From Prevotellaceae bacterium (GTDB lineage: Bacteria > Bacteroidota > Bacteroidia > Bacteroidales > UBA932), in contig JAITVR010000020.1 of NCBI GenBank assembly GCA_031285695.1, forward strand, positions 1-23,768: a DNA stretch of 23,768 bases, in the 5' to 3' direction. Shown piece after piece: positions 16,366 through 23,309 of this stretch. The notes under the pieces are model-generated. The model saw nothing but the letters and a program-made list of their open reading frames with translations, was not told where the DNA came from and did no database searches. Within the stretch, counting starts at the first letter, position 1. Each line of letters starts with the position of its first letter. The position numbers and the translations under genes are program-made.

Positions 16366-16427
16366 TGTCATTCCGTGCTTGACACGGAATCCCCAACAGG
16401 AGATTGCGGGTCGAGCCCGCAATGACA
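16366..16427. repeat. Double-hairpin TGTCATTCCGTG repeat, family D copy 2 (secY-map gap)
   Basis: Outer arms TGTCATT (16366-16372) and AATGACA (16421-16427) frame ATTCCGTG/CACGGAAT (16370-16377 with 16383-16390) and ATTGCGGG/CCCGCAAT (16403-16410 with 16416-16423). Compared with copy 1 at 12152, one stem pair changed from C-G to T-A on both sides, so the fold is kept. Confidence 0.92.
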
Positions 16428-16456
16428 AGCAGGATAAAAAGTTCTTTGTAAGAAAA

Positions 16457-17245
16457 ATGGGACTGGTAAAAACCGCCGAGGAAATTGAGTTGCTGCGCGA
16501 AAACAATCAGCTGGTGTCGCGCACGCTGGCTGAGTTAGCCAAGCACATTGCTCCCGGGGTTACAGGCTTGCAGCTCGACAAAATAGCCGAAACGTTTATC
16601 CGCGATAACGGAGCAACGCCTGCGTTTTTAGGCTACGAAGGTTTTCCCAACTCGCTGTGCATTTCCATCAACGATGTGGTAATACACGGCATACCGAACA
16701 GCACTGAGCTGCGCGATGGCGACATCATTTCGGTAGATTGCGGAACGAGCATGAAAGGCTACATTGGCGATTCGGCTTATACATTTGCCGTAGGCGAAGT
16801 AAGCGACGAAGCCAAAAAATTGCTGCACGCCACCAAGGAAAGTTTGAAGCGCGGCGCAGCGCAAGCGGTGGAAGGAAATCGCATTGGCGATATTTCGAAT
16901 GCAGTGCAAAGTTACGTTGAAAGTTTAGGATATTCGGTGGTGCGCGAAATGGAGGGACACGGCGTTGGAGCGAAAATGCACGAGCGACCCGGAGTGCCAA
17001 ACTACGGTAAGCGCGGCGATGGAAAAAGGCTCATAAAGGGCATGACCATTTGCATAGAGCCGATGATAAACCAAGGCAAGCGCGATATTGTACAGGAGCG
17101 CGATGGCTGGACCATTAGAACAAAAGACCGCTCGCTAAGCGCGCACTTTGAGTACGCAGTGGCGGTGGGAAAAGATAGACCGGACATTCTTACAACGTTC
17201 GATTACGTTGAAGAAATTTTGAAGCAAAAAGGAAGTTTTTTTTAG
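16457..17245 (+). CDS. map: Methionine aminopeptidase, type I
   Basis: This cytosolic metalloenzyme removes the initiator methionine from new proteins. With the start at 16457 the product has 262 residues and all five metal ligands: D94 and D105 (SVDCGTSMKGYIGDSAYTF), H168 (EGHGVGAKMHERP), E201 (CIEPM) and E232 (HFEYAVAV). Substrate-side H75-like and H175 residues are also present. An in-frame upstream ATG at 16379 would translate the family D repeat (MTRNPQQEIAGRARN...) and is rejected. The gene follows secY as in most Bacteroidota and is 9 bases ahead of infA. Confidence 0.96.
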   Translation: MGLVKTAEEIELLRENNQLVSRTLAELAKHIAPGVTGLQLDKIAETFIRDNGATPAFLGYEGFPNSLCISINDVVIHGIPNSTELRDGDIISVDCGTSMKGYIGDSAYTFAVGEVSDEAKKLLHATKESLKRGAAQAVEGNRIGDISNAVQSYVESLGYSVVREMEGHGVGAKMHERPGVPNYGKRGDGKRLIKGMTICIEPMINQGKRDIVQERDGWTIRTKDRSLSAHFEYAVAVGKDRPDILTTFDYVEEILKQKGSFF

Positions 17246-17254
17246 AAAAAGTAA

Positions 17255-17473
17255 ATGGCAAAACAAACCGCCATAGAACGCGATGGAGTAATTGTGGAGG
17301 CGCTTTCGAACGCCATGTTCCGCGTGGAGTTGGATAACGGCCACGTGGTAACGGCGCACATTTCGGGCAAAATGCGCATGCACTACATCAAAATTTTGCC
17401 CGGCGATAAGGTAAAAGTCGAAATGACGCCCTACGATTTGACCAAGGGAAGAATTTCGTTCAGATACAAGTAA
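17255..17473 (+). CDS. infA: Translation initiation factor IF-1
   Basis: IF-1 is a small OB-fold protein that blocks the A site during initiation. The 72-residue product [26 protein letters not shown] continues with [46 protein letters not shown], a full-length match including the GKMRxxxIxILPGDxVxVExxPYDLxxGRIxxR signature. It lies 9 bases after map and before a 95-base gap with a repeat array. Confidence 0.98.
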   Translation: MAKQTAIERDGVIVEALSNAMFRVELDNGHVVTAHISGKMRMHYIKILPGDKVKVEMTPYDLTKGRISFRYK

Positions 17474-17483
17474 AATAGCAAGA

Positions 17484-17558
17484 AGTTCGTAAAGTTTATA
17501 AAGCTACAAGTGGTTTGCCACTTTACAAACTTTAAGAACTTTACAAACTTTATAAACT
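17484..17558. repeat. GTAAAGTTTATAAAG hairpin, family B copy 2 (infA-rpmJ gap)
   Basis: Arms 17484-17503 and 17521-17540 pair in 18 of 20 positions, around an inner hairpin AAGTGG-TTTG-CCACTT (17508-17523). A further TTACAAACTTTATAAACT unit (17541-17558) repeats the right arm. The vocabulary matches the array before rplP. Confidence 0.92.
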
Positions 17559-17568
17559 CAACAAAAAA

Positions 17569-17685
17569 ATGAAAGTAAGAGCATCCATCAAAAAACGCAG
17601 CGAGGATTGCAAGATTGTAAAGCGCAAAGGTCGCCTGTACGTTATCTGCAAAAAGACCCCGAAGTTCAAAATGCGTCAGGGTTAA
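17569..17685 (+). CDS. rpmJ: 50S ribosomal protein L36 (bL36)
   Basis: L36 is a tiny 23S rRNA-binding protein. The 38-residue product runs from [17 protein letters not shown] through [21 protein letters not shown]. Of the four zinc ligands of the classical form (CX2CX12CX4H), only two Cys remain (C14 and C27); the first Cys and the His are replaced, so zinc binding is doubtful. This partly degenerate, probably zinc-independent form is close to what I expect in Bacteroidota. It lies between infA and rpsM, as usual, with rpsM 30 bases downstream. Confidence 0.95.
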   Translation: MKVRASIKKRSEDCKIVKRKGRLYVICKKTPKFKMRQG

Positions 17686-17715
17686 TTTTAAACCGTTAAT
17701 TTTTAAAGCAACAAT

Positions 17716-18096
17716 ATGGCACGTATTTCAGGTATTGATTTACCTAAAAACAAGAGAGGCGAAATAGGGCTGACCTACATTTACGGCATTGGTCACAGCA
17801 CTGCGCGCAACATTTTAACCACCGCCGGTGTGGATTTCAACACCAAGGTAAAAGATTGGAGCGATGCGCAGGAAGCCGCCATTCGTAACGCCATTGCACA
17901 GGGCGGCTACAAGCTCGAAGGCGAGCTGCGCACCGTAGTGCAAATGAGCATCAAGCGCCTAATGGACATTGGCTGCTACCGCGGCATTCGCCACCGTTTG
18001 GGCCTGCCCGTGCGCGGACAAAGCACCAAAAACAACGCCCGCACGCGCAAGGGTAAGAAGAAGACAGTTGCAAACAAGAAGAAGGCAACGAAGTAG
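17716..18096 (+). CDS. rpsM: 30S ribosomal protein S13 (uS13)
   Basis: S13 is a head protein contacting the P-site tRNA and bridges to L5. The 126-residue product begins [34 protein letters not shown], has the central helices with [43 protein letters not shown] and ends in a Lys-rich tail (NKKKATK). It opens the alpha block and is followed by a 79-base gap with a family C array. Confidence 0.98.
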   Translation: MARISGIDLPKNKRGEIGLTYIYGIGHSTARNILTTAGVDFNTKVKDWSDAQEAAIRNAIAQGGYKLEGELRTVVQMSIKRLMDIGCYRGIRHRLGLPVRGQSTKNNARTRKGKKKTVANKKKATK

Positions 18097-18100
18097 TAAA

Positions 18101-18171
18101 TTTAGTGATTAGTGATTAGTGATTAGAGGGTAACTCAAGTCGCAGGTCGCCAATCGCAAATCATAAATTCA
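18101..18171. repeat. TGATTAG triple heptad with TCGCAAATCATAAAT arm, family C copy 1 (rpsM-rpsK gap)
   Basis: AGTGATT is tandemly repeated three times (18104-18124). TTAGTGATTAGTGATT (18102-18117) pairs with AATCGCAAATCATAAA (18152-18167) with two G-U pairs and two A-A mismatches. The middle (TCGCAGGTCGCC) resembles family A units. Confidence 0.88.
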
Positions 18172-18175
18172 GAAA

Positions 18176-18565
18176 ATGGCAAAAAAACCAGGAACGACAA
18201 AAAAGAAGGTTGTTAAGATTGAGGCTGTAGGCGAAGCACACATTACCTCAACGTTCAACAACATCATCATCACGTTGACCAACGCCGATGGGCAAGCCAT
18301 CAGCTGGTCGTCGGCAGGCAAGATGGGATTTCGTGGCTCTAAAAAGAACACGCCCTACGCTGCGCAAATGGCCGCAAATGACTGCGCCAAAGTAGCCTTT
18401 GACTTAGGCTTGCGCAAGGTAAAAGCCTACGTGAAAGGTCCCGGTGCAGGTCGCGAATCGGCCATGCGCACCATCCACACCAACGGTATTGAGGTAACCG
18501 AAATTGTGGACGTAACCCCAATACCTCACAACGGATGCCGCCCAAAAGGTCGCCGCAGAGTGTAA
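18176..18565 (+). CDS. rpsK: 30S ribosomal protein S11 (uS11)
   Basis: S11 lies on the platform near the E-site mRNA. The 129-residue product contains [96 protein letters not shown], with the family's PGxGRE and PHNGCRPxxRRRV signatures. The sequence before its start codon is almost identical to that before rpsD. Confidence 0.98.
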   Translation: MAKKPGTTKKKVVKIEAVGEAHITSTFNNIIITLTNADGQAISWSSAGKMGFRGSKKNTPYAAQMAANDCAKVAFDLGLRKVKAYVKGPGAGRESAMRTIHTNGIEVTEIVDVTPIPHNGCRPKGRRRV

Positions 18566-18569
18566 GTAA

Positions 18570-18641
18570 TAATTAGTGATTAGCGATTAGTGATTAGAGA
18601 AAAGCTCAAATCGCAGGTCGCCAATCGCAAATCATAAATCA
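18570..18641. repeat. TGATTAG/CGATTAG array with TCGCAAATCATAAAT arm, family C copy 2 (rpsK-rpsD gap)
   Basis: TGATT-A-GCGATT (18577-18588) pairs with AATCGC-A-AATCA (18623-18634), 11 pairs with one A-A mismatch, extendable outward to 18572 and 18639. From CTCAA to the start codon it matches copy 1 at all but one base and one indel. Confidence 0.9.
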
Positions 18642-18645
18642 GAAA

Positions 18646-19254
18646 ATGGCAAGATATACAGGACCAACAACTAAAATCGCCCGTAAGTTTGGCTCGCCCA
18701 TTTACGGCGCCGATAAGGCATACGAAAAAAAGAACTACCCTCCCGGACAGCACGGCTTGGCAAAGAAGCGCAAAAAGGTATCGGAGTACGGCACGCAGCT
18801 TACCGAAAAGCAAAAGTTGAAATACACTTACGGCTTGCTCGAGCGCCAATTCCGCAACCTGTTTGAAAAAGCTTCGACCATGAAAGGCCGCAAGGGCGAC
18901 AACCTGCTTAAGCTGCTCGAAAGCCGCTTGGACAACGTTGTATTCCGCCTGGGCATTGCCCCCAGCCGCGCCGCAGCACGCCAGCTCGTAGGCCACCGCC
19001 ACATTGTGGTAAACGGCGATGTGTGCAACATTCCCTCAATGATTTTGAAGGAAGGCGATATTGTAAGCGTTCGCGAAAAGTCGAAGAGCCTTGAAGTAAT
19101 TCAAGAAACCTGCGGAACTTCGCGCTCAAGCCGCTTCTCGTGGATGGAGTGGGACAGCAACGCCATGAGCGGCAAGTTCCTCAACCGCCCCGAGCGTGCC
19201 GACATACCCGAGGCTGTGAACGAGCAGCTCATCGTCGAGTTGTACTCTAAGTAG
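18646..19254 (+). CDS. rpsD: 30S ribosomal protein S4 (uS4)
   Basis: S4 is a primary 16S binder, an accuracy determinant and in Escherichia coli the repressor of the alpha operon. The 202-residue product starts [21 protein letters not shown], has [43 protein letters not shown] and the S4 RNA-binding domain [41 protein letters not shown]. It lacks the N-terminal zinc-binding cysteines of some S4 proteins, so it is the zinc-free type. A heptad array separates it from rpoA. Confidence 0.98.
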   Translation: MARYTGPTTKIARKFGSPIYGADKAYEKKNYPPGQHGLAKKRKKVSEYGTQLTEKQKLKYTYGLLERQFRNLFEKASTMKGRKGDNLLKLLESRLDNVVFRLGIAPSRAAARQLVGHRHIVVNGDVCNIPSMILKEGDIVSVREKSKSLEVIQETCGTSRSSRFSWMEWDSNAMSGKFLNRPERADIPEAVNEQLIVELYSK

Positions 19255-19261
19255 TAATGGA

Positions 19262-19334
19262 TTTATTATTTATGATTTTCGATTTATAATTTTAAATCAT
19301 CAATCATAAATCATCAATCATAAATCAATCGAAA
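19262..19334. repeat. AATCATA/AATCATC heptad array with alternative stems (rpsD-rpoA gap)
   Basis: ATTTATGATT (19268-19277) pairs perfectly with either of two AATCATAAAT copies (19302-19311 or 19316-19325), while TTTCGATT (19277-19284) pairs with AATCGAAA (19327-19334). The right half is AATCATC and AATCATA alternating in 7-base phase. Confidence 0.88.
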
Positions 19335-19337
19335 GAT

Positions 19338-20330
19338 ATGGCAATATTAGCATTTCAAAAGCCCGATAAGGTTATCATGCTCGAGTCGAACGGCACGTTT
19401 GGCAAGTTCGAGTTCCGCCCGCTTGAGCCTGGTTACGGCATGACCGTAGGCAACGCGCTACGCCGCGTGCTGCTGTCGTCGCTCGAGGGCTACGCAATTA
19501 CTTCGGTAAAAATTAGCGGCGTTGACCACGAGTTTGCCGCTATCCCCGGCGTGCTTGAGGATATGGTCGAAATCATTCTTAACCTAAAGCAGGTTAGGCT
19601 GAAAAAAGTAGCCGAAGGCATTGATACTGAAAAGGTTAAGATAAATATTTCGGGGCAAAATCAGTTTAAAGCCGAGCTGCTGTCCAACAGCATGGTGGCG
19701 TTTAAGGTGCTGAATCCCGACTTGGTTATTTGCAACATGGAGCCCAACGTAAAGTTGCAAATCGAGCTTACCATCAACAAAGGTCGTGGCTACGTGCCGG
19801 CTGACGAAAACAAGGTGGAAGGTTCGGAAATTGGCACCATTGCAATTGACTCCATTTACACGCCCATTAAAAACGTGAAGTACGCAGTAGAAAACTATCG
19901 CGTGGAGCAAAAAACCGACTACGAAAAGTTGACCATGGAGGTTACCACCGATGGCTCAATTCTTCCAAAGGACGCGCTGAAGGAAGCCGCCAAAATTTTG
20001 ATTCACCACTTCATGCTTTTCTCTGACGAAAAGATAACGATTGACGTTGAAGAAAAATTTACCAACGACGATTTTGACGAGGAAGTGCTGCACATGCGCC
20101 AAATGCTGAAAACTAAGCTGACAGATTTAGATTTGTCGGTGCGCGCGCTGAATTGCCTCAAAACCGCTGAGGTGGAAACGCTGGGCGAGCTGGTAAAATT
20201 CCAGCGCAACGACCTGCTGAAGTTCCGCAACTTTGGTAAAAAATCGCTCACCGAGCTCGACGAAAAGTTGGTGCAGCTCAACCTAAGCTTCGGCATGGAC
20301 ATTACAAAGTATAAACTTGACAAGGAATAA
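19338..20330 (+). CDS. rpoA: DNA-directed RNA polymerase subunit alpha
   Basis: The alpha dimer is the scaffold for RNA polymerase assembly and binds UP elements and activators. The 330-residue product has the N-terminal domain with [27 protein letters not shown] and the assembly region [21 protein letters not shown], a linker near 235-255, and the C-terminal domain. In the latter, VRALNCLK keeps the Arg (269) and Asn (272) equivalent to the DNA-contacting R265 and N268 of Escherichia coli, and [16 protein letters not shown] follows. rplQ begins 6 bases later. Confidence 0.98.
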   Translation: MAILAFQKPDKVIMLESNGTFGKFEFRPLEPGYGMTVGNALRRVLLSSLEGYAITSVKISGVDHEFAAIPGVLEDMVEIILNLKQVRLKKVAEGIDTEKVKINISGQNQFKAELLSNSMVAFKVLNPDLVICNMEPNVKLQIELTINKGRGYVPADENKVEGSEIGTIAIDSIYTPIKNVKYAVENYRVEQKTDYEKLTMEVTTDGSILPKDALKEAAKILIHHFMLFSDEKITIDVEEKFTNDDFDEEVLHMRQMLKTKLTDLDLSVRALNCLKTAEVETLGELVKFQRNDLLKFRNFGKKSLTELDEKLVQLNLSFGMDITKYKLDKE

Positions 20331-20336
20331 ACGAGA

Positions 20337-20837
20337 ATGAGACACGGAAATAAAATAAACCACTTAGGCGTAAAAACAGGACATCGCAGCGCGCTGCTAT
20401 CAAACTTAGCCTGCTCGCTGATTATGCACAAGCGCATTGAAACCACGCTGGCCAAGGCAAAAGAGCTGCGCGTATTTGTTGAGCCCATTATTACCAAGGG
20501 CAAAAGCGACACCACGCACTCACGCCGTATGGTGTTCAGCAGCCTCAAAAACAAGTATGCTGTAAAAGAACTTTTCAGCACCGTAGCCGAAAAAGTGGGC
20601 ACGCGCCCCGGCGGCTACACGCGCATTCTTAAGGTGGGCTTCCGCCAAGGCGATGCTGCCGAAATGGCCATGATTGAGCTGGTGGACTTCAACGAAACCT
20701 ACACGGTGGCAAAGAAGGCTGCTGCCAAAAAGACAACTCGCCGCGCCGGCGCCGCTAAAAAAGTTGCTGCTCCCGCTGCTGAAGTTGCTCCCAAGGCTGA
20801 AGAAGCGAAGGCAGAAGGCGAAGCTGCTGCAGAATAA
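20337..20837 (+). CDS. rplQ: 50S ribosomal protein L17 (bL17) with Ala/Lys/Glu-rich tail
   Basis: L17 lies near the exit tunnel. The conserved part (about residues 1-122) begins [45 protein letters not shown] and includes [37 protein letters not shown] tail of about 40 residues, first basic ([13 protein letters not shown]), then acidic and alanine-rich ([18 protein letters not shown]), extends past the enterobacterial length; such tails are common in Bacteroidota ribosomal proteins. This is the last gene of the superoperon, followed by a terminator. Confidence 0.97.
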   Translation: MRHGNKINHLGVKTGHRSALLSNLACSLIMHKRIETTLAKAKELRVFVEPIITKGKSDTTHSRRMVFSSLKNKYAVKELFSTVAEKVGTRPGGYTRILKVGFRQGDAAEMAMIELVDFNETYTVAKKAAAKKTTRRAGAAKKVAAPAAEVAPKAEEAKAEGEAAAE

Positions 20838-20863
20838 TTTCAACAACGAATTTATTTCAACAC

Positions 20864-20897
20864 AAAAAACGGTTGCAAGAGATTGCAGCCGTTTTTT
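20864..20897. terminator. Intrinsic terminator of the ribosomal superoperon
   Basis: Arms AAAAAACGGTTGCA (20864-20877) and TGCAGCCGTTTTTT (20884-20897) pair in 13 of 14 positions plus one G-T, with loop AGAGAT and a terminal T tract. It lies 26 bases after the rplQ stop, and the A and T tracts make it usable in both directions. Confidence 0.92.
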
Positions 20898-20898
20898 G

Positions 20899-20906
20899 TA
20901 TATTTG
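20899..20906 (+). promoter_or_regulatory. -7 box for the GSCFA gene, abutting the terminator
   Basis: TATATTTG matches TAnnTTTG and ends only 4 bases before the ATG at 20911, so transcription would begin at or next to the start codon. The candidate -33 TTG motifs lie in the terminator stem (20873-20875 and 20883-20885) at spacings of 23 and 13, neither ideal. Confidence 0.55.
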
Positions 20907-20910
20907 CGCC

Positions 20911-21885
20911 ATGAATTTCCGTACCGCTGTAGATATTCCGCCTTTTGCAAAAAAGATGGGTTACGAGCATAAAATTTTGCTCGTGGGCTCGTGCTTTGCG
21001 GTAAGCATGGCAGCGCGGCTGCAAGGGCTAAAATTTGCCGCTGTGAGCAATCCTTTTGGCGTTTTGTACAATCCGCTATCGGTGGCGCAGAGCGTGCAAA
21101 TAATGGCCGAAAAACGGCTTTTGACCGAAGGTGATTTGCACCACGAGCAGGGATTGTGGTGCAGCTACACGCACCACAGCCGCTTTGCAAGCGCAGATAA
21201 GCAGGAGGCGCTGCGCAAAATAAATGAAAGCATTTTGCACGGCGCTTGGGCTTTAAAAACCGCCGATTTTTTAGTAGTAACGTTAGGTACAGCGTGGGCG
21301 TATCGCCTAAAAAAAACGGGAGAAGTGGTGGCAAATTGCCACAAAACTTCGGCCAAGGAGTTTGATAGATTTTTGCTATCGCCAAGCGAAATATCGGCTA
21401 CGCTTTGCGAAATGGTAGGCAGCTTGCAAGGCAAAAATCCGCAGCTGCAAATCATTTTTACGGTAAGCCCCATCAGGCATTGGAAGGACGGTGCGCACGG
21501 CAACCAGCTGAGCAAGGCCGCGCTGCTGTTGGCGGTGGAGGAGGTGCTGCAACGAACGCAAAATACCGCGTATTTTCCGGCCTACGAGCTTGTAATGGAC
21601 GAGCTGCGCGACTACCGTTTTTACGCGGCGGATATGCTGCACCCGTCGGAGGTGGCGGTGGAGTACATTTGGGAAAAATTTGTGCAGGCGGCGGTGAGCG
21701 AAAACGCGCAAAAAACAATGGCGGAAATCAAGTCGCTACTGGCAGCAAAGCAGCACCGGCCGTTTAACCCCGATACTGCGGAGCACCACGATTTTTTGCG
21801 AAAGCAGCGTATAAAGTTGCAGCAGCTTGCGCAGCAATATCCACACATAAATTGGGAAGATGAACTTCAATATTTTTTGGCATAA
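20911..21885 (+). CDS. GSCFA domain protein (GDSL-esterase-like)
   Basis: The 324-residue product has the name-giving GSCFA motif (residues 26-30, ILLVGSCFAVSMAARL) and NPFGVLYNPLSVAQ right after it, VVTLGTAWAY (about 125), TVSPIRHWKDGAHGNQLSKA, and DMLHPSEVA (Asp241, His244), the expected acid-base pair of an SGNH/GDSL-type hydrolase. No signal peptide is evident. The exact substrate of this family, widespread in Bacteroidota, is unknown. The start at 20911 was chosen because the longer frame would run through rplQ and the terminator. The zinc-ribbon gene follows immediately. Confidence 0.88.
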   Translation: MNFRTAVDIPPFAKKMGYEHKILLVGSCFAVSMAARLQGLKFAAVSNPFGVLYNPLSVAQSVQIMAEKRLLTEGDLHHEQGLWCSYTHHSRFASADKQEALRKINESILHGAWALKTADFLVVTLGTAWAYRLKKTGEVVANCHKTSAKEFDRFLLSPSEISATLCEMVGSLQGKNPQLQIIFTVSPIRHWKDGAHGNQLSKAALLLAVEEVLQRTQNTAYFPAYELVMDELRDYRFYAADMLHPSEVAVEYIWEKFVQAAVSENAQKTMAEIKSLLAAKQHRPFNPDTAEHHDFLRKQRIKLQQLAQQYPHINWEDELQYFLA

Positions 21886-21889
21886 AATT

Positions 21890-22276
21890 ATGGCTGCTCC
21901 TTGCCCGCACTGCGGCGAGGGAAAAGCCACGCTTAGCAAGCTGTGGTGGCTTGATGTGGACGTGTACCTTAGGTGCAGCCACTGCCGCGCGCGGTTGGCG
22001 CACGTAAATTTTTTTACCACCGCCATACTTTACGCGCTGGCGCTGCTGCTGCTGTACTGGGTGTTTCAGCGGTGGGGAGCGAGCCACAGCATTGCTGCCG
22101 CCAAGCGCATGACGGTGTTTATGTCCCTTATTTTTCTTGCGCTTGCTGCAGGCGTTCGGCTTGCTTTGGTGTGGCTGCTGTGGTGGTTCAAAACGCCGTT
22201 TTTTCAAAATATTTTTGATAAAGAAAAAGATGCAAGCCAAGAAGAACCTTGGTGGAAGCCGTTTGTGGAGGAGTGA
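21890..22276 (+). CDS. Small zinc-ribbon membrane protein, DUF983-like
   Basis: From the ATG at 21890 the product has 128 residues: two CXXC knuckles (C5/C8 in PCPHCGEGK and C29/C32 in RCSHC) likely bind one zinc, and two hydrophobic segments follow (about 41-59 and 73-99, rich in Leu and Trp), then a charged tail ending EEPWWKPFVEE. The layout CPxCGxG, then a second CXXC, then membrane helices recalls DUF983, but the match is not certain. An alternative ATG at 21860 would overlap the GSCFA gene by 26 bases and add ten residues before the zinc ribbon. The close spacing suggests co-transcription with GSCFA. Function unknown. Confidence 0.65.
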   Translation: MAAPCPHCGEGKATLSKLWWLDVDVYLRCSHCRARLAHVNFFTTAILYALALLLLYWVFQRWGASHSIAAAKRMTVFMSLIFLALAAGVRLALVWLLWWFKTPFFQNIFDKEKDASQEEPWWKPFVEE

Positions 22277-22284
22277 GGATTTGC

Positions 22285-22324
22285 TTGCACGCGTTGCAAA
22301 TTCTAAGCTAACTTTGTAACTTTG
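22285..22324 (+). promoter_or_regulatory. Overlapping double promoter of the N-acyltransferase gene
   Basis: TAACTTTG occurs twice back to back (22309-22316 and 22317-22324), both fitting TAnnTTTG. Each has a TTG at a fitting distance: 22285-22287 (spacer 21) and 22294-22296 (spacer 20). The leader to the ATG at 22368 would be about 40-45 bases. Confidence 0.7.
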
Positions 22325-22367
22325 AACTTTCGAAAGTTAAACCCGTACAACTAAAAAGAATTTATCT

Positions 22368-23309
22368 ATGCCCATTAAAGTTCGGGATTTTGAGGTGCGC
22401 ATGACGCGCACACCTTTGGAGAGAAAGCAAGTTCGCCGGCTGCGCTACGAATGCTTTGTGGAGGAAGAAAAAGCGTCCTGCACCGAAGAGCAAAAGCAGC
22501 TTGGCGAGGAGTACGATTCCTACGACCGCTTTGCCGAGTATATGGGCGTTTTTCATGGCGAAAAGCTGGTGGGCACCTACCGCATAATTGACAGAAGCGC
22601 TGCCGAAAAAATGGGCGGATTTTACACCGAAACCGAATTTGACATTAGCAAAATAAAGCGCGTGCGCGGAAATATTGCAGAAATGTCACGCGCTGCCGTG
22701 GCGCGCGATTATCGAGATAATGGTTTGGTAATGAGGTTGTTATGGGCTGGATTAGGCGAGTACATTGCAAAAAAAGAGGTTATGGTTTTATTCGGCGTAG
22801 CATCTTTTCTTGGAACTCGGCCGGTAAAATCGGCGCATGCAATATCCTACTTATACTACCACCACTTAGCCCCACAGCCTTTGCGCGCCACGGTCGAAAG
22901 CGGTAAAATGGCGGACGGCGTTAACCCAAAGCAAACCCGAATGAACATACTGCCGCGCGCCTTTGTGGACGAAAAAGACGCTTTTGCAGAAATGCCGCCG
23001 CTCGTGAAGGGATACCTGCGCTTGGGCGCAAAATTCGGCAAGGGCGTGTTTATCGATGCGCCGTTCAACTGCCACGATGTGTTTGTAACCGTAGAAACGC
23101 GCAAAATTTCGGCAAGCTATCAAAAGCATTTTTTGGGCTCGGAAAACGCGCTGAATCATTTGAAAGTAAAGGACGACATTGTGAAAGCCATTGGCAAAAT
23201 CATGCTTTTTCCGGTAACGGGGCCCTTCAAAGCCGTACAAACTTTTGTGCAGTCGCTGCTGCGCGATAGCGCCGCCGATGTTGAATATATAGAGGAAAAA
23301 TATGAGTGA
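22368..23309 (+). CDS. OlsB/GlsB-like N-acyl amino acid synthase (GNAT-type, Acetyltransf_5)
   Basis: The family moves a fatty acyl group from acyl carrier protein to the amino group of an amino acid, the first step to ornithine lipids (OlsB) or, in Bacteroides, glycine lipids (GlsB). In the 313-residue product RRLRYECFVEEE (about 23-34), YDSYDRFAEYMGVF, LVGTYRI, EFDISKIKRVRGNIAEMSRAAVARDYRDNGLVMRLLWAGLGEYI and VLFGVASFLGT appear in the usual order. A C-terminal stretch of about 60 residues has an amphipathic look and may bind membrane. The amino acid acceptor cannot be read from the sequence. No O-acyltransferase partner is visible nearby; the downstream gene overlaps by 8 bases. Confidence 0.82.
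   Translation: MPIKVRDFEVRMTRTPLERKQVRRLRYECFVEEEKASCTEEQKQLGEEYDSYDRFAEYMGVFHGEKLVGTYRIIDRSAAEKMGGFYTETEFDISKIKRVRGNIAEMSRAAVARDYRDNGLVMRLLWAGLGEYIAKKEVMVLFGVASFLGTRPVKSAHAISYLYYHHLAPQPLRATVESGKMADGVNPKQTRMNILPRAFVDEKDAFAEMPPLVKGYLRLGAKFGKGVFIDAPFNCHDVFVTVETRKISASYQKHFLGSENALNHLKVKDDIVKAIGKIMLFPVTGPFKAVQTFVQSLLRDSAADVEYIEEKYE

Noticed and set aside
16379..16456. N-terminal extension of map from an upstream in-frame ATG
   Set aside because: It would translate the family D hairpin repeat, and the conserved MetAP sequence begins at 16457.
18101..18641. Regularly spaced repeats as a CRISPR array
   Set aside because: The units are 7 bases in direct tandem without unique spacers and lie in gaps between ribosomal genes; no cas genes are present.
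20674..20910. Long N-terminal extension of the GSCFA gene
   Set aside because: It runs through rplQ in another frame and through the intrinsic terminator; the conserved protein begins at 20911.
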